Assembly (NCBI GenBank): GCA_032988165.1
Contig: JANTQF010000271.1
Coordinates: 1 to 47,749 of the forward strand
DNA from: Emmonsiellopsis sp. PD_33
Lineage: Eukaryota; Ascomycota; Eurotiomycetes; Onygenales; Ajellomycetaceae
Length of the DNA stretch: 47,749 nucleotides
Direction: 5' to 3'
Below are positions 11,448-22,670 of this stretch, piece after piece (the stretch's first letter is position 1; each line of letters opens with the position of its first letter). The position numbers and the translations under genes are program-made. The notes below the pieces were generated by a model. It was given only the letters and a program-made list of their open reading frames with translations, was not told the DNA's origin and did no database searches.

Positions 11448-12006
11448 AGTCACAAAGTAGGAACCCCTGCCGCCAACGATACCATCGCGGGTCAGCACCA
11501 GAGTTGCATTATCGGAAGCCGCAACGCGGAAAATTCTAGTGTTACATGGGAATTAATTCATCGGAATTGGAGTAGGCTTAGATTCCCAGAGGTTGAAGTT
11601 GTTCTCGCTGCTCCCCGCGGCAGAATCATCCATGATATCTCTCATGTTGCCTTCACAGGTGGTATCACGCCCGAGAGCATGATTGTCGTTTACTCCCCAG
11701 GTCAGAAGTCGGTCGTCCTGTGTCAAGCTTCCACATGCATACCGCCGCCAGCAGCATGGACAACTCCGACGTACTCTTGCAGCTCTCCGTTCAGACGGGG
11801 TCGTCTCACTCCAACCGTAGATCCAAGGCCAAGCTCCCTGGAATCGCTGTCACCACAAACATAAATGACAAGTTCGCAGTCGAAGTATTGTTAATAGCCG
11901 GTTTCTTTCTCGCATGAGCTTTTCCGCTTTTGGATTTGCTGTGGTTCAGAGAGGGATTGGTACATGACTTTTTACCTGGCTTTTGGAGACATTGCGGGTT
12001 GAGCAT
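11448..12006 (-). pseudogene. RCC1-like (Ran guanine-nucleotide exchange factor) fragment, decayed
   Basis: Reading the minus strand across frames gives the N-terminal part of an RCC1/Pim1-type beta-propeller. A Lys/Ser-rich leader (from an ATG at 12006) is followed by IYVCGDSDSRELGLG, GVVHAAGGGMHVEA, LTWGVNDNHALGRDT and RVAASDNATLVLTRDG. These match the first blades of RCC1, including the highly conserved TWGVND-ALGRDT segment. The reading is broken by frameshifts near 11,870 and 11,727 and by a TAA at 11553-11555. Homology stops near 11,448, so only about a third of the propeller is present. It is probably a partial duplicate of an intact RCC1 gene elsewhere. No CpG loss is seen, so the decay differs from that in the AT-rich block. 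A functional gene with unusual introns cannot be fully excluded but is unlikely. Confidence 0.75.
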
Positions 12007-13284
12007 GCCGTTTTCGTCGCGGAAGCTCTTGCGATTTTTGAGATAATAGCGCGGATATACGCTGGTTCGTAAATTGAGGGAGATGGTATCCGTAAATGGA
12101 GTAAGATAATGAAGCAAATGAGCAGAATAAGATGCAGTTGGAAAGAGTCAATATGCGCAGAGGCCAATTAGATATGTATGTATGTTAAGAGAGAGAAACA
12201 TTTGCATGCAGTGAGCAAAAGATGATCAAGCAGTCCATCCATTCCGAGAGGAAGGGGTTCTGTTCGAGGGAATTGCAACACCCTGTGGAGTCCTATATGA
12301 GTATTTGTTCGGTGTCAAAATGATCTATTATCCCTGAGCACCGAAAGTACAGGCAAACACAGGAAGTTGTTGGCAAACGCAGCGAGTGTGGACCAGGCTG
12401 ACCTCGGGAAGCTGTCGATCTGCCTGACGAGAATAGACTTTTCCTCTTCGGGCTAGCACCCTCTCCCTCGCCAACCTTAATCCAACCTTTCTCTTCAATT
12501 CAAGCGGAATTGTTGGCATTTCCTCTACTCACTGCCGCAAAATCTCCCATTACCCAAACGCCGATCAAACCCGAGAATTGTTCTCCTCGCGGTTGTTGGG
12601 CGTTCATCTTGAATTACCGTTCAGGGACACCTAGACCTAGATGATACTATTTCCTCAGTGCTCTTCATCATTCTACGACCGAAGTCCCCTAGTTAGGGCT
12701 TTTTACCTCCTTATACATGCAATAACATCCTAGTTTTTGAGGTCGAAATGCCGCTTCCAAATTTATCCACTAGCTTATTCTAACTCGCTATTAAGCAACC
12801 TGGCCCCTGAATCCCCGAGGCATAGTGCAGAATTTGGCAGAATACTATAGTGCCCCAGAGAGAGAGGAGATATCCATACATTTATTCCTGAATCTCACGC
12901 TATTCGGCACTTTTGAAAGTATTGTCACTACTAGGAACAGAAGAACAGCCCCATCCCTTTTGAGATTTTAGGGGTAAATTCTCTCTCAGCAACGAGAAAA
13001 AACGAAGAATTGGGGGGGGGAGGTGGAGAAAGAGAAATGCGTACGTAGGCGCAGTTGAACTAGAATTTAATTGGTTTGGGCTCAGTGAGAAGGATATGTG
13101 AGTGAACATACGGCGAGAGAGGGGGGATAGAAATGCATGTTATTCTCACTTGAAAGTGGATATATTCATCTCATTTCATTTTTATTTTTATTCCATGCCA
13201 ATGCCTTCCTTATTGCACGAACTCTAACCCTCAAGGTCGTCATAATTGGATGGGAACGACGGCTGAACAGCTCGGCTGCAAATT
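12007..13284. other. Intergenic: no gene recognised
   Basis: Nearly 1.3 kb between the RCC1-like relic and the stop codon of RMT2. It should contain the RMT2 3' UTR near 13,100-13,284. There is a short G run at 13,012-13,020. I see no coding motif, RNA gene or clear repeat. Confidence 0.5.
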
Positions 13285-14538
13285 TCAATCTAAATACCTG
13301 CAAGTAGGCAGTCTGTAATTATCCACAACCCAATACTTCCTTCTCACTCCACTCCATTCCTCTTCCATTGGCGGAACCTTGATTTCCTCCCACTCCACGT
13401 CAAAGCCAGCTTCCAACAAATCCATCTCCACAACCTTTTGATAAACGTCATAGCTAATCTGCCTATCCGCACCCATCCCGTTGAAGAACCCCCATTTTCC
13501 ATCCGGATCAAGCAGACCAATGACCTGTTCGGAGAAGAATTCACGGAAGTCAGAATACGACTCCGCGAAGGTGTCGTAGTAGATGGCGTCGAAAGTTTCG
13601 CCCTCGTTGATTAAATTAGGGAGGATGTCTTGCCATTTCCCCTCGTGAATGGTGACGCCGGGCTTTTCGTGCCACCCTTTACTTTTCATATCTGCGATGA
13701 CGGCAGGGTGAGCTTCGACAATGTGGTGTGTGCTAGGCTTCTGGGCTTGGAAGAGGTTATCGACAATCCCCATGCCGTGGCCTATGTTCAATACGCGGAG
13801 GCCCGGGGTTGGTAGGAGGGCTTTTGCAGACTTTGCCATGATGTTGGTTTCCCAGGCCATCATGACGCCGTTTTGGTCTTCATCGAGTAGTCGGTCATGC
13901 TGGAATGTTAGATTCGACTGCAGGTAGCGTGAGCTACTGACATCTGCTTCTGTCGAATCGGTTGCGTTTTGTTGTGTGTTGTCGTTTGATTCAGGGGCGG
14001 TCGCTCCTTTATCCGCCTGTGCCTCCTCCCCTTCTACCGCCCCAGGAACATCTTCGTCTTCGTCAATGCCATCGTCCAGGATTTCCTCATACCCATCCAG
14101 CCGATTAAGCAGCATTTCAGCGCGCACACCTGCATCAACCAATAATTCGTAAAGCTCGTTAAGCCCCAATCTTCTAGCCAGGCAGCCGGGGGTCTCATTA
14201 TTCGCATCCAAATCATTCCATATGGCACCTTCTTGCAGGAGGAACTTTACAGTCTCTCTTCCTGCGTCAAGTACACTGGGTGACGCATCGGCAGAATCTC
14301 CGTTTGTGGTCCCATTGGTGGCATCTTCCGTATCTGGCTCACACGCAGCAATAGTAGCATGGAGGGGAGTGAACCCTGTCTCGGGATCTTTGACGTTCAC
14401 TGGATTTTCCTCCTTCTTATTGTCGCGGATTAATTGGCGGAGGCGTGGTATATTATGCTGTGTTGCAGCAAGGAGGAGCTCTTGGACATCGGTGTCCACA
14501 TCTAGTACCGAACCTAATTGGTCATCGAGGTCGGCCAT
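13285..14538 (-). CDS. rmt2: Protein arginine N5 (delta) methyltransferase RMT2 with ankyrin repeats
   Basis: S-adenosylmethionine-dependent enzyme that methylates the delta nitrogen of an arginine; in budding yeast the known substrate is ribosomal protein Rpl12. It is a single uninterrupted frame of 417 residues, the normal size. The N-terminus carries ankyrin-type repeats (DPETGFTPLHATIAA and TVKFLLQEGAIWNDLDANNE, about residues 50-140). An acidic Glu/Asp-rich linker follows (about 150-200). The C-terminal Rossmann methyltransferase fold shows the SAM loop VLNIGHGMGIVD, then VEAHPAVI, IYYDTFAESYSDFREFF, and GKWGFFNGMGADRQ typical of RMT2 and guanidinoacetate methyltransferase relatives. It ends YRLPTCRYLD. 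The start at 14538 has a good context (GGCCATGG) and gives the family N-terminus. Confidence 0.95.
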   Translation of the reverse strand: MADLDDQLGSVLDVDTDVQELLLAATQHNIPRLRQLIRDNKKEENPVNVKDPETGFTPLHATIAACEPDTEDATNGTTNGDSADASPSVLDAGRETVKFLLQEGAIWNDLDANNETPGCLARRLGLNELYELLVDAGVRAEMLLNRLDGYEEILDDGIDEDEDVPGAVEGEEAQADKGATAPESNDNTQQNATDSTEADVSSSRYLQSNLTFQHDRLLDEDQNGVMMAWETNIMAKSAKALLPTPGLRVLNIGHGMGIVDNLFQAQKPSTHHIVEAHPAVIADMKSKGWHEKPGVTIHEGKWQDILPNLINEGETFDAIYYDTFAESYSDFREFFSEQVIGLLDPDGKWGFFNGMGADRQISYDVYQKVVEMDLLEAGFDVEWEEIKVPPMEEEWSGVRRKYWVVDNYRLPTCRYLD

Positions 14539-15257
14539 GGCGAATTATGATGCAGTCTTTTTAGAAGAAAGTATGTATATCCCCGTTGTCTTATATGAAC
14601 ATTCCTTTCTGTTCGTTTCAAGTTCGTTTCATGAGACAGCTTTTTTCCGCGTCGTTAAAAAGGGTGGATAGAGATTGCGGTGATCACAGCTTCTCAGTTT
14701 CTGCTTCGAGAACCTTGAATTTTAAATTCCCAGCGCGCATACAACAATGTCATTGACTGGTATACGCAGCCATAATTGTGGAATAAAACTCGCTGGAACT
14801 GTTCTGCCCCTCACCCCCCTCCTTGGAAAAAAAGATCAATACTGCCAAGACAACATCACATGACTTTTTTGTGCTTATGTCATCCATCCACAGTCGCTTT
14901 CCTTTTCTGGCCAGTGAACATCCAACATCAAAAGCAACGAACTCCATGCCAGGACGGATCAATACACAAATCATGCCTCGAGCAGGCCAGCTCCTGGTTT
15001 TCCACGGAGAGCAGCTGGAGTCTTGATTCCAAATTTACTCCTTATCTGAGTTCTTCATTTGGACAACGGCTGGCGCTAGTTCGCCAACATGAAACTGCCA
15101 TGTAACGAGCATCCATGTGGCTAACGTCGCCCAATCCCCCATCTGTACCTGGGGCCAACGCTCAAAGAGGAATCCGGCGCATTGATTTTCGGTCCTGTGA
15201 AACCTCCTGTCATCTGCTCATCAAATACTGCCAGCGTGTTTCTGGGTATAGAAATAC
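14539..15257. other. Intergenic: RMT2 5' flank
   Basis: Upstream region of RMT2 leading to the first MITE. It presumably holds the RMT2 promoter. Open frames of about 100 codons occur but have no recognisable motif and no matching splice structure. I see no gene here. Confidence 0.5.
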
Positions 15258-15429
15258 TATCCCCTCGTCCGTTTTTTTTGCCAAAATTAGCGCAGTATTG
15301 AAAGAAGCTCTGCTATTTGCTGTAGGGGGTCTCTAGCCACTGAAAGTGGAGTAAATTACAGCTTTTTGACCTATGAACAGCCCAGAAAAAAAGGCACTAA
15401 TTTTGGCAAAAAAAATGGACAAGGGGATA
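15258..15429 (+). mobile_element. MITE copy 1 (TA-flanked, Tc1/mariner-like), 172 bp with target site
   Basis: A short non-coding inverted-repeat element bounded by TA dinucleotides. Its ends start TCCCCTCGTCC and finish GGACAAGGGGA, with terminal inverted repeats of about 35 bp that include GCCAAAATTAG on both sides. The interior shares a long, almost identical segment with the copy at 15618-15789, which lies in the opposite orientation. TA duplication and TIR shape suggest mobilisation by a Tc1/mariner or pogo-type transposase, which is inference. Its two ends differ by CG-to-TG or CA changes. Confidence 0.85.
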
Positions 15430-15617
15430 CTCATTTCTAATTCGTGGCTGGAAAATCCACCCAAAAGGCAAGGGCAGAGTTTATGTGCCTCTTTCTCAGA
15501 TAATCAATGATTAGCCGGTCAAATGAACAACAATCACTAGGCGAAGGCATCCTCAAAAATCTCAAGTGACCAGAGAATCAGAAAGACGTATGGCCATTCG
15601 CCAGCTCACAGCAAGGC

Positions 15618-15789
15618 TATCCCCTCATCCATTTTTTCTGTCCATTTTAGCGCCTTTTTTTCTGGGCTGTTCATAGGCCAAAAAGCTGTAATTTACTCCA
15701 CTTTCAGTGGCTAGAGACCCCCTACAGCAAATAGCAGAGCTTCTTTTGATACAGCGCTAAAATGGACAGAAAAAACGGACGAGGGGATA
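15618..15789 (-). mobile_element. MITE copy 2, inverted relative to copy 1, 172 bp with target site
   Basis: Same length, TA flanks and interior as the copy at 15258-15429, but in the opposite orientation. Its two terminal repeats match each other and contain GTCCATTTTAG where copy 1 has GCCAAAATTAG at both ends. The left end reads TCCCCTCATCC and the right end carries GGACGAGGGGA, so CpG sites have decayed at one end only. The two copies are 188 bp apart and could pair as a large hairpin. Confidence 0.85.
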
Positions 15790-16542
15790 GCGAGATGGGC
15801 CAGATATCCCTACAATCAGCATCAAACCGTGGTATTATTTACTTTGAACATACCGTCAATGCGCAATTCTTCCTCTGTGATTGCACATCCTTCCCCTCAA
15901 GAGGTGTGATTGTTTTATGTCCAGGCGAGACCCTTGGGCAGATTTCCTAACTGGGGCATATCAAACGACATGATTGACAAATTCGGACGGGGATCTCCTT
16001 TTCAGGTAAGATGTCATAGCTTCAGATAGTTACCAATCGGGAAACTCTTCTGTGCGTGCATCGGGACCAAGCTTCAACGTGCCCCCAACTGGACATTCAT
16101 CCCTGCGAGCACGCTATTTTTCAGCCTCTTGGCATCTTCGAGCAGCTACAGTTAACGTCTCAGGTACCAAGAATAAGGCTTTTACCGACTTAAACTGCGT
16201 CTCAAGGAGGCCGATTCTGCAAAAGGGACTCATGTTGGCACACTTGCTAGCCGTCTTTGGAAACGCTAGGTATGCGAGCTAATTTACTGAACGGAGCTTG
16301 GGCGCTTTGGCTCGAGTGTAAAAAGGAGCGCGTCCGCCCACGTTCTGCTGTTTTTATTTTTGGTTCAGGATCATCTGCAATCGTTCAAGGAAAATTCGTA
16401 CCTCACTCTCCTTTTTTCTGCTTCTATTACTTTGGTGTGCTGGTCACCACTCGTTCAACCCTTCCTTTCTTTATACCCAATATTTATACTTTGTTTAATA
16501 TTCTTCTCTCGGTCATTTCTTCTCGGTCTCACGAATACAATC
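15790..16542. other. Upstream region of the Rds1-like gene
   Basis: No gene seen. The 100 bp before the start codon are CT-rich, with TATA-like stretches near 16,470-16,490 (TTTATACCC, ATATTTATAC) and pyrimidine runs up to the ATG. This is typical of a highly expressed fungal promoter. The inverted MITE pair lies about 0.75 kb upstream and might influence expression, which is not shown by the sequence. Confidence 0.5.
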
Positions 16543-17546
16543 ATGAAGTCATTTCTACGCAGCGCATTCATTGGAGTTCTCTCTACTTCGGGTGTTTTTG
16601 GTGCTCCGCTGGAGTCGCGGCAGGAAGCAGCCATCAATGATCTTGATATTTTGCAATTTGCTTTGACGGTATGAGTTCCAGATGTGTTTTGCTTGCTTCT
16701 TTGTGCGTATCACAACTAATACCATTATCCCATTTCTAGCTCGAACATCTTGAGAATGTTTTCTACAAGGGCGCTCTTTCGAGATTCGCTGAGTCTCATT
16801 TCCTTGAAGCTGGCTTCGATTCCAAATTATTCAACCAGGTGAAATTTGTCGCCCAGGACGAGGAGGATCACGTTGTGTTTCTTACGGATGCCATCACCCA
16901 GGCTGGCGGAAAGCCGGTCGCAGCGTGCGAGTACAACTTCGCCTATACCGATGTCCACAGCTTTCTCGCATTGGCTTCCGTCCTTGAAGGTGTTGGTGTT
17001 GCAGCTTACCTAGGCGGTGCCCCGGTTATTTCAGAAAAAGACATCCTTACAGCTGCTGGCGCTATTCTTGTCGCAGAAGGCCTCCACCAGTCTATCCTCC
17101 GTAATAGTCTTAACCAAGTAGCTTCGGCCAAGGTCACCGGAACACCTGTTAGCGCCAACGCTATCTTCACTCTGGCCGCGGCCTTTATCGCCCAGTGTCC
17201 CGAAGAAAATGCTGCCCTCCCCTTCACAGCGTTCCCCACCCTCAGCCCAGCCGAAGGCAGCTTCGCAGTGAACGCCCGATCAAGCTTCCACGTAGGAGCA
17301 GATGTGGAGGCGGCCGACGGACTATTCCTCACCTTTGTCAGCGGTCTAGATGTTGTCAGCGTTGCAGCGGAACGCGCGGAGACTGCCTTTACCGTCAACC
17401 TCCCAGAGGTAATCTCAGGACAATCCTATGTTTTCCTCACGAATGCCGACGCTGGAGGTGCAATCACCGACAACATTGTCGTTGCCGGACCAGCAATCAT
17501 CGATGTAACTCCAAATGCGCCCTCCTTTGACCTCGCGGTCCTGTAA
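16543..17546 (+). CDS. Secreted ferritin-like domain protein, Rds1/desiccation-related type
   Basis: Predicted extracellular protein of the ferritin-like (Ferritin_2) family that includes fission yeast Rds1 and plant desiccation-related PCC13-62 proteins. Family members are stress- or nutrient-induced; the enzymatic role is unknown. Exons are 16543-16668 and 16740-17546 (71-nt intron, GTATGA donor, CTAG acceptor), giving 310 residues. A signal peptide covers about the first 21 residues (MKSFLRSAFIGVLSTSGVFG-A), followed by a possible dibasic-type processing site ESRQ. The ferritin-like helices carry acidic/His residues in EHLENVFYKGAL, QDEEDHVVFL and the EGLHQSILR helix. The C-terminal third is Ala/Val-rich and probably beta-structured, as usual in fungal members. 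Whether a di-metal site is complete cannot be judged by eye. Confidence 0.85.
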
Positions 17547-18426
17547 ATACCCTTGTCAGACGCCCGTTCAGTTCGTGTTTCTTCGTTTTGCTAGAAGCTT
17601 GGGAATTCGGGCTATGAAGGGCACAAAATCAGGGCTTTCGTCGTTTCAATTTTACCCTCTATCAGGCAGGCCAGGTTTTCAAACAGCGTGTGTACACGTT
17701 AACTACCCAACCCGCCCTCCCCCGCCTTTCCTTCCTTGGGTGGTGTGTGGGGGGATTGAGATATTTATCGCCCGCTGAGCCTGTGATGGTTTCTGAGAAG
17801 GATTTCCTTTTGTTTCTCTGGGTAATTTTGTTTGCATAGTGAAAATTTCAGACGATTTCTCTGATTTTGTGCCCTGTTTGCATTGCAGACTTCTTCCTAT
17901 TCTTCCCTCTTATTTCGTTCCTTTTTTTGCCAGCACCATCATGCATACCCTTTTGCTTTGGTTTTGTCTTGTACATGCTGCTGTGCGGTTTTGTCCTGTG
18001 ATGGAAACGAGGGAAGAAGCCAATGTTCTACTCGTATGGGGGAGATGGACTCTTTTTCCTTATATGACGGCGCTTACTGGGAAAGTACTACTATTTATCT
18101 ACGGTTATGATAGACAACGATAATTAGGATATTCAATTGTTATTTATCGAGGATAGGAATTTAAAATGCTCCGCTACGTCTTTCGCCGCTGATCTTAACA
18201 ACTATGCATGTGTATACAAGTTACGCGCTTATTCTTTTATGGTTTCCAGACGTTTTAAATCCTCGCGCGGGGGCTGTTGCAGATGGACGGATATTTGTCA
18301 ATATCGCTGGGCTCTTTTAATGCCTGGTATACCAGCGTATAGGCTGATATAGTCGGGCCCCTTTAGCAGAAGTATGGTTCTGGCACCGCATGCAGGTGTG
18401 AACCTGTTATTCTGGGTATGGATACG
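17547..18426. other. 3' flank and left edge of the AT-rich block
   Basis: Downstream region of the Rds1-like gene. Composition is mixed and CpG is still present up to 18425-18426 (in GATACG), after which none is seen for about 26.5 kb. No gene or RNA recognised. Confidence 0.5.
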
Positions 18427-18726
18427 TTGTCTCCCCAAAGAGCTGATGTTCAATATCTGCCATAGCCTAGAACATACATATATTCTCCAACATGGATCAC
18501 TGTTTGACATCCCCATACCAGATTTTCATGGTCTGCCAGAATGGTGCTCCAACAGCTCTGACACCATTATGCAAATTGGAGCCATCATATCACCATGGAA
18601 AGTGGATTTTACCATGGAATCACTGTTCTCCAAAATCTAACATTAATATTCCATTTATGTTAAAGCTTTTAATCTGTATATATTAAAATCATAAAGGATT
18701 TTAATAATATATGATTATTCTATAAA

Positions 18727-19135
18727 ATTATAGATTACTATCATCTCATTCTACTATCATTCTACACATCAAAGCAATGATATACTAGTAAACCTCAATT
18801 TAATAATATACCTATTATTCTCTGAAATATAATGTTAATATTTTATTAATAATTCATCTAGCACAATGCTCTAACAAATATATTGAAGAGTAAATTATAA
18901 TGAAGGCTAATTACCATACTGTCCTATCATCATTTTATATGTTAGAGTAATGATATAATAGTAAACCTTAATTTAATAGTATATCTATTATTCTCTGAAA
19001 TATAATATTAATATTTCATTAACAATTCATCTAGCATAATACTCTAGTAAATATATTAGAGAGTAAATTATAATGAAGGCTAATTACTATACCATCCTGC
19101 CATCATTCTACACATTGAAGCTATAATATAACTAT
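18727..19135. repeat. Tandem repeat, period about 173 bp, two full plus partial copies
   Basis: The segment starting at about 18776 (AATGATATACTAGTAAACC) recurs at about 18949 (AATGATATAATAGTAAACC) and continues in register through TTCTCTGAAATATAAT and TGAAGGCTAATTAC. Partial copies of the unit lie on both sides (18,727-18,775 and 19,080-19,135). Differences between units are mainly transitions. Confidence 0.85.
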
Positions 19136-19922
19136 AGAGTATTGAATTTACTGTATATACATTCATCCCTGGGGTAAAACTTTAATATTTCATTATATTT
19201 TCATTTTTAGAATAAGAAAATAATTAAAAAGAACATTCATTCATTGTATTATCCCTATCTATCTATCTAGAAAAAAGAAAAAGAAACTAAACCCCATATT
19301 TAAACTCAAAAAATCTAAAAGAACTTATTACTTACTCTCTTTATAGCATCTCCATTCTTTCCTCTAATCTTCAGAATCAACTGTGCCTCCCCCCCAGCCA
19401 TCTCATCATTAAGTTTGTTGAAGTGGACAGGAAGAGTAGATACTAAATAAATATATTTATAACAGTCTTCTGTTTTTAGTACTATTATAGGGAGAGAGGG
19501 GCTCTAACTCATATCAATATTAAATTTATTGAAACTCTTAATTAAAGTATTATAGTAAGTAGGGGGGAAGTAGCACTTTAGATTAAATAACTTCATCTTA
19601 CTCTTCACACTCATCTTCTATTTCATTTATATAAATAAGATATTAGTTAGTATAGAGTTATTCATATAGAATTTATAAAATATATTAAGCCTGAGTAATA
19701 CTATACCTGTATATCCAGGCTATAGACTCTATCTCTCAAGTTCTAAATTTTAAGTCTGATGGTGCTCAGATTTTTACCCACATTCTATTTCATAATTTAT
19801 TAACTATATTAATATAATAATTAAATGAGTCCATATATCTTAACTACCTCAACTAAATTAGCTATTTGCTGGAGCTGTACTTCCTTAATTTCCTACTACT
19901 ATTTAAATTTAAAGGTAATCTT
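19136..19922. other. AT-rich sequence without recognised feature
   Basis: CpG-free, low-complexity-leaning sequence with G runs at about 19,561-19,566. It may be the 3' continuation of the decayed minus-strand frame that follows, but I see no motif. Confidence 0.4.
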
Positions 19923-20417
19923 CTATAGCACAGTGATTTTTTTAAATTCCATCTGACTATTCTTAATATTACTGGCAACTAAGCTTCCTTTACTTATAAT
20001 AGACTTCTTTTTAACTTTAGACTTCTTTTTGATAAGCTCTGCTAACTCCACCTTTACAGCATCTATATGATTGTTAATGTTCTTAGTATGAATAGACTTA
20101 ACAAAGAAATTCAAAATGTTAAGATAATTATTATATAAGACTTATTTATTTCTAATTTACTCTGACATTTCTATAGGGATCTTAGTGCATATTTTTTTAT
20201 CCTGCATATAATTACTGCAGGCATTCTTACTCCCAGAGAGCTTATTATAGAGCTAATCAAGATTCTTAGAATAAATATAGTCTATTATATAGTGGTAATA
20301 TATAGAGACTTCCTGGATCTTAGTAGCTTTAGAATTCTCCTCTAATTTAGGATCAGTTTTACTGCTCTAGATCTTACAAGAAGTAATAGAGATAGAGGTA
20401 GCTTTTATTTGAGGCAT
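19923..20417 (-). pseudogene. Decayed ORF, about 165 codons, unknown
   Basis: From an ATG at 20417 the minus strand reads MPQIKATSISITSCKI and stays in one frame to a stop at 19923, interrupted only by TAG/TAA codons that look like mutated Gln or Trp codons. The product would be Lys- and Ser-rich, with a basic stretch (LIKKKSKVKKKS) near the end. I do not recognise it. It may be the end of a transposon-encoded protein, because similar decayed minus-strand coding sequence lies at 22,112-22,670. Confidence 0.45.
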
Positions 20418-22111
20418 TCTAAAGGAGTTATCAGTTCTTATATCTTCAAAATTTCAAGCTTCTTCAAGCATAATAACTACTTACTTGATATTTCAAAGTA
20501 AGAGAGGGGGGAAGGACATCTATATTAGTAGAGGAAAGAGGGATAGATGTAAAATCAGAGTTCTAACTGTATATTTAAAGAAGAAAGAGGAAGAGGAAGA
20601 GAAAGAGGAAAAGATGAGTATTTTATAATAAATTGAATGTTATCTAATCATTTTATCTGGCAATTAATACATTACTTTATTTACTTACTTCTAGTTTACC
20701 TCTGAAATCAACATCATCTTTTTTTATTTTCTATATACTGAACTGGCCAACTCAAATATAACTATGAAATGAGCTCATACTAATATCTTTTAAGATAATA
20801 TATGATATAAACTCTCACTATTTTCAGAATATGCATGCAAACTAGCTATTAACAGCTCTAAAATATATATATATAGATCTATAAAGTGAGTACATATCAA
20901 CAATAAAGAGTAAGTACAGTAATTTCCCACATCTTTCATTATATTATTGAGATAGATATTAGAAATACTTTATAAATACTTCATTTTACTACCTGGCAGC
21001 AGTGAATATACTCAAATTAAACTAATACTATGTGGAAGATATATAGAAAGTAATTCAAAATGAATATATAATTACTCAGTTGAAAATCTCTACCTATACA
21101 TTCTCTTTAATCATACATTAGAATTATCTTCTTCATAATGAAATTATTAAATTCTTTATTCTCTATCTAATATATTCAGCTCTGCAACCAGTAATTCATT
21201 TTATTCTGATTTTCACACAAGAAATATACTCTAAAAATACACTTAGTACTACTAATTCACATCTCACATTTAAAGCTATAAATTATATCTTACAAAGCCA
21301 TAGATTCTATCTACTCTGAGATGAAGATAAAGTATATCTTCTTCTTTACAGCCTCTTTAACTTTAAAATTGAACTTTTATTTCTTTTCAGATTTTCAATG
21401 GATAATTAGCTTCATAAAGTTTTCCTAGCCTACACCACTATATTATTTTATAGAGGCTATATGGTTTTAAAAATCAATAACTTCATCTTATACTCTGACT
21501 TAAATATATCTATTCTCATCCCTTTCAACTAGATCATCCCACAGCTTAATCTGGGTAATAAGATTCATATATATTTCTAGGTGAGATATAAGCTATTGAT
21601 CTCCAGAATTACAGGTGCCAACACATATATTTAATATATTATTACCCTATGAAATCAGACTATTTATAGTTTAGAATCAGCCCAGTCTAATAGAATACCT
21701 AATAAAATTTATCTAAAGTGAACTTCTGGAAGAAATGCTGGAAGATACTCTTCTCATCAGTATAGTTATATATATTACATTCTAAATAGCTGGCTTTATT
21801 CAGCTCTTTTTCCTGCTAAATATATTCTTATGATAAAACCAATAGATTAGCAGTTTATTCTAACTTTAGAATACTTATAGACAGTATCAACTACATAGCT
21901 CAGCATTATAATATTTTCTATTTAATTCAAGTTAGAGCTTTATTAACTAATCATAAGCACTCTGAATCCCCATTAGTAACCCTACCAAACACTCTGTATA
22001 TAAAATAGCTAATTATTAATCCTCATAGTTAATAATCAGATCAGTATTTAGAGCTATCATCTCTAAAATTCATTTCTATGCTCATTATAATGATGTTCTT
22101 CTAGAATTATT
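20418..22111. other. AT-rich decayed sequence, no confident feature
   Basis: CpG-free sequence between two decayed minus-strand frames. Short open stretches on the minus strand hint at a longer broken gene, but I could not follow one frame with confidence. A purine-rich run lies at 20,577-20,617. Confidence 0.4.
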
Positions 22112-22670
22112 AATTAACTTATATTTTATATTTCTCTACCTATTATTAAACCTCCATCAATCCTCTCCAGATTTATCTTAACTCACAGCTAACTTTAGCT
22201 GGGTTTTCAGTTGGATTCCACTGAGTATTTAGATCAACTTTTATCTTTATATAGCTAAGTGTCTTGCATTTTCACATTCAAAAATTGTTGAGTGTGCCAT
22301 TCTGTGCTGCAGTCCATATATATGATTTACAATTATAACTCTAAAACACTCATAATATTAGTTCATCCACTTCTCTAGAGAATATAAGAAGATATGACTA
22401 TTTTATCTACTGCTGAAGATTCCTCTTCTGTGCATGATCTATTTACTTATAGAATTCTGATACAACCTAATTGTACTATCCATTAGAATTAGAGGATATA
22501 CTACTTGTATAATTCTGACTTTCTATTAATATACTACTACTCCTAGTAAGTGCAGGGTTTATAAGAGGAAGCTCATCTTTCTGACTATTAGACTACTTCT
22601 GATTAGCAATATATTCATAAAGTTCTTATTTGTAGAATAGAAACTAACCATACTACTCAATTCTAAACTG
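22112..22670 (-). pseudogene. Decayed Gln/Ser-rich ORF fragment, possibly a second transposon protein
   Basis: On the minus strand one frame runs for about 185 codons with many TAG/TAA codons standing where Gln is likely. It contains the readable segments YEYIANQK, KDELPLINPALTRSSS, SYIWTAAQNGTLN and TQWNPTENPAKVSCELR. I do not recognise the family. It points away from the transposase-like relic that starts at about 23,194, so the two could be divergent genes of one DNA transposon. This is inference. Confidence 0.4.

Noticed and set aside
11424..11864. 146-codon plus-strand frame
   Set aside because: It is the antisense shadow of the RCC1-like relic, whose conserved strings read on the minus strand.
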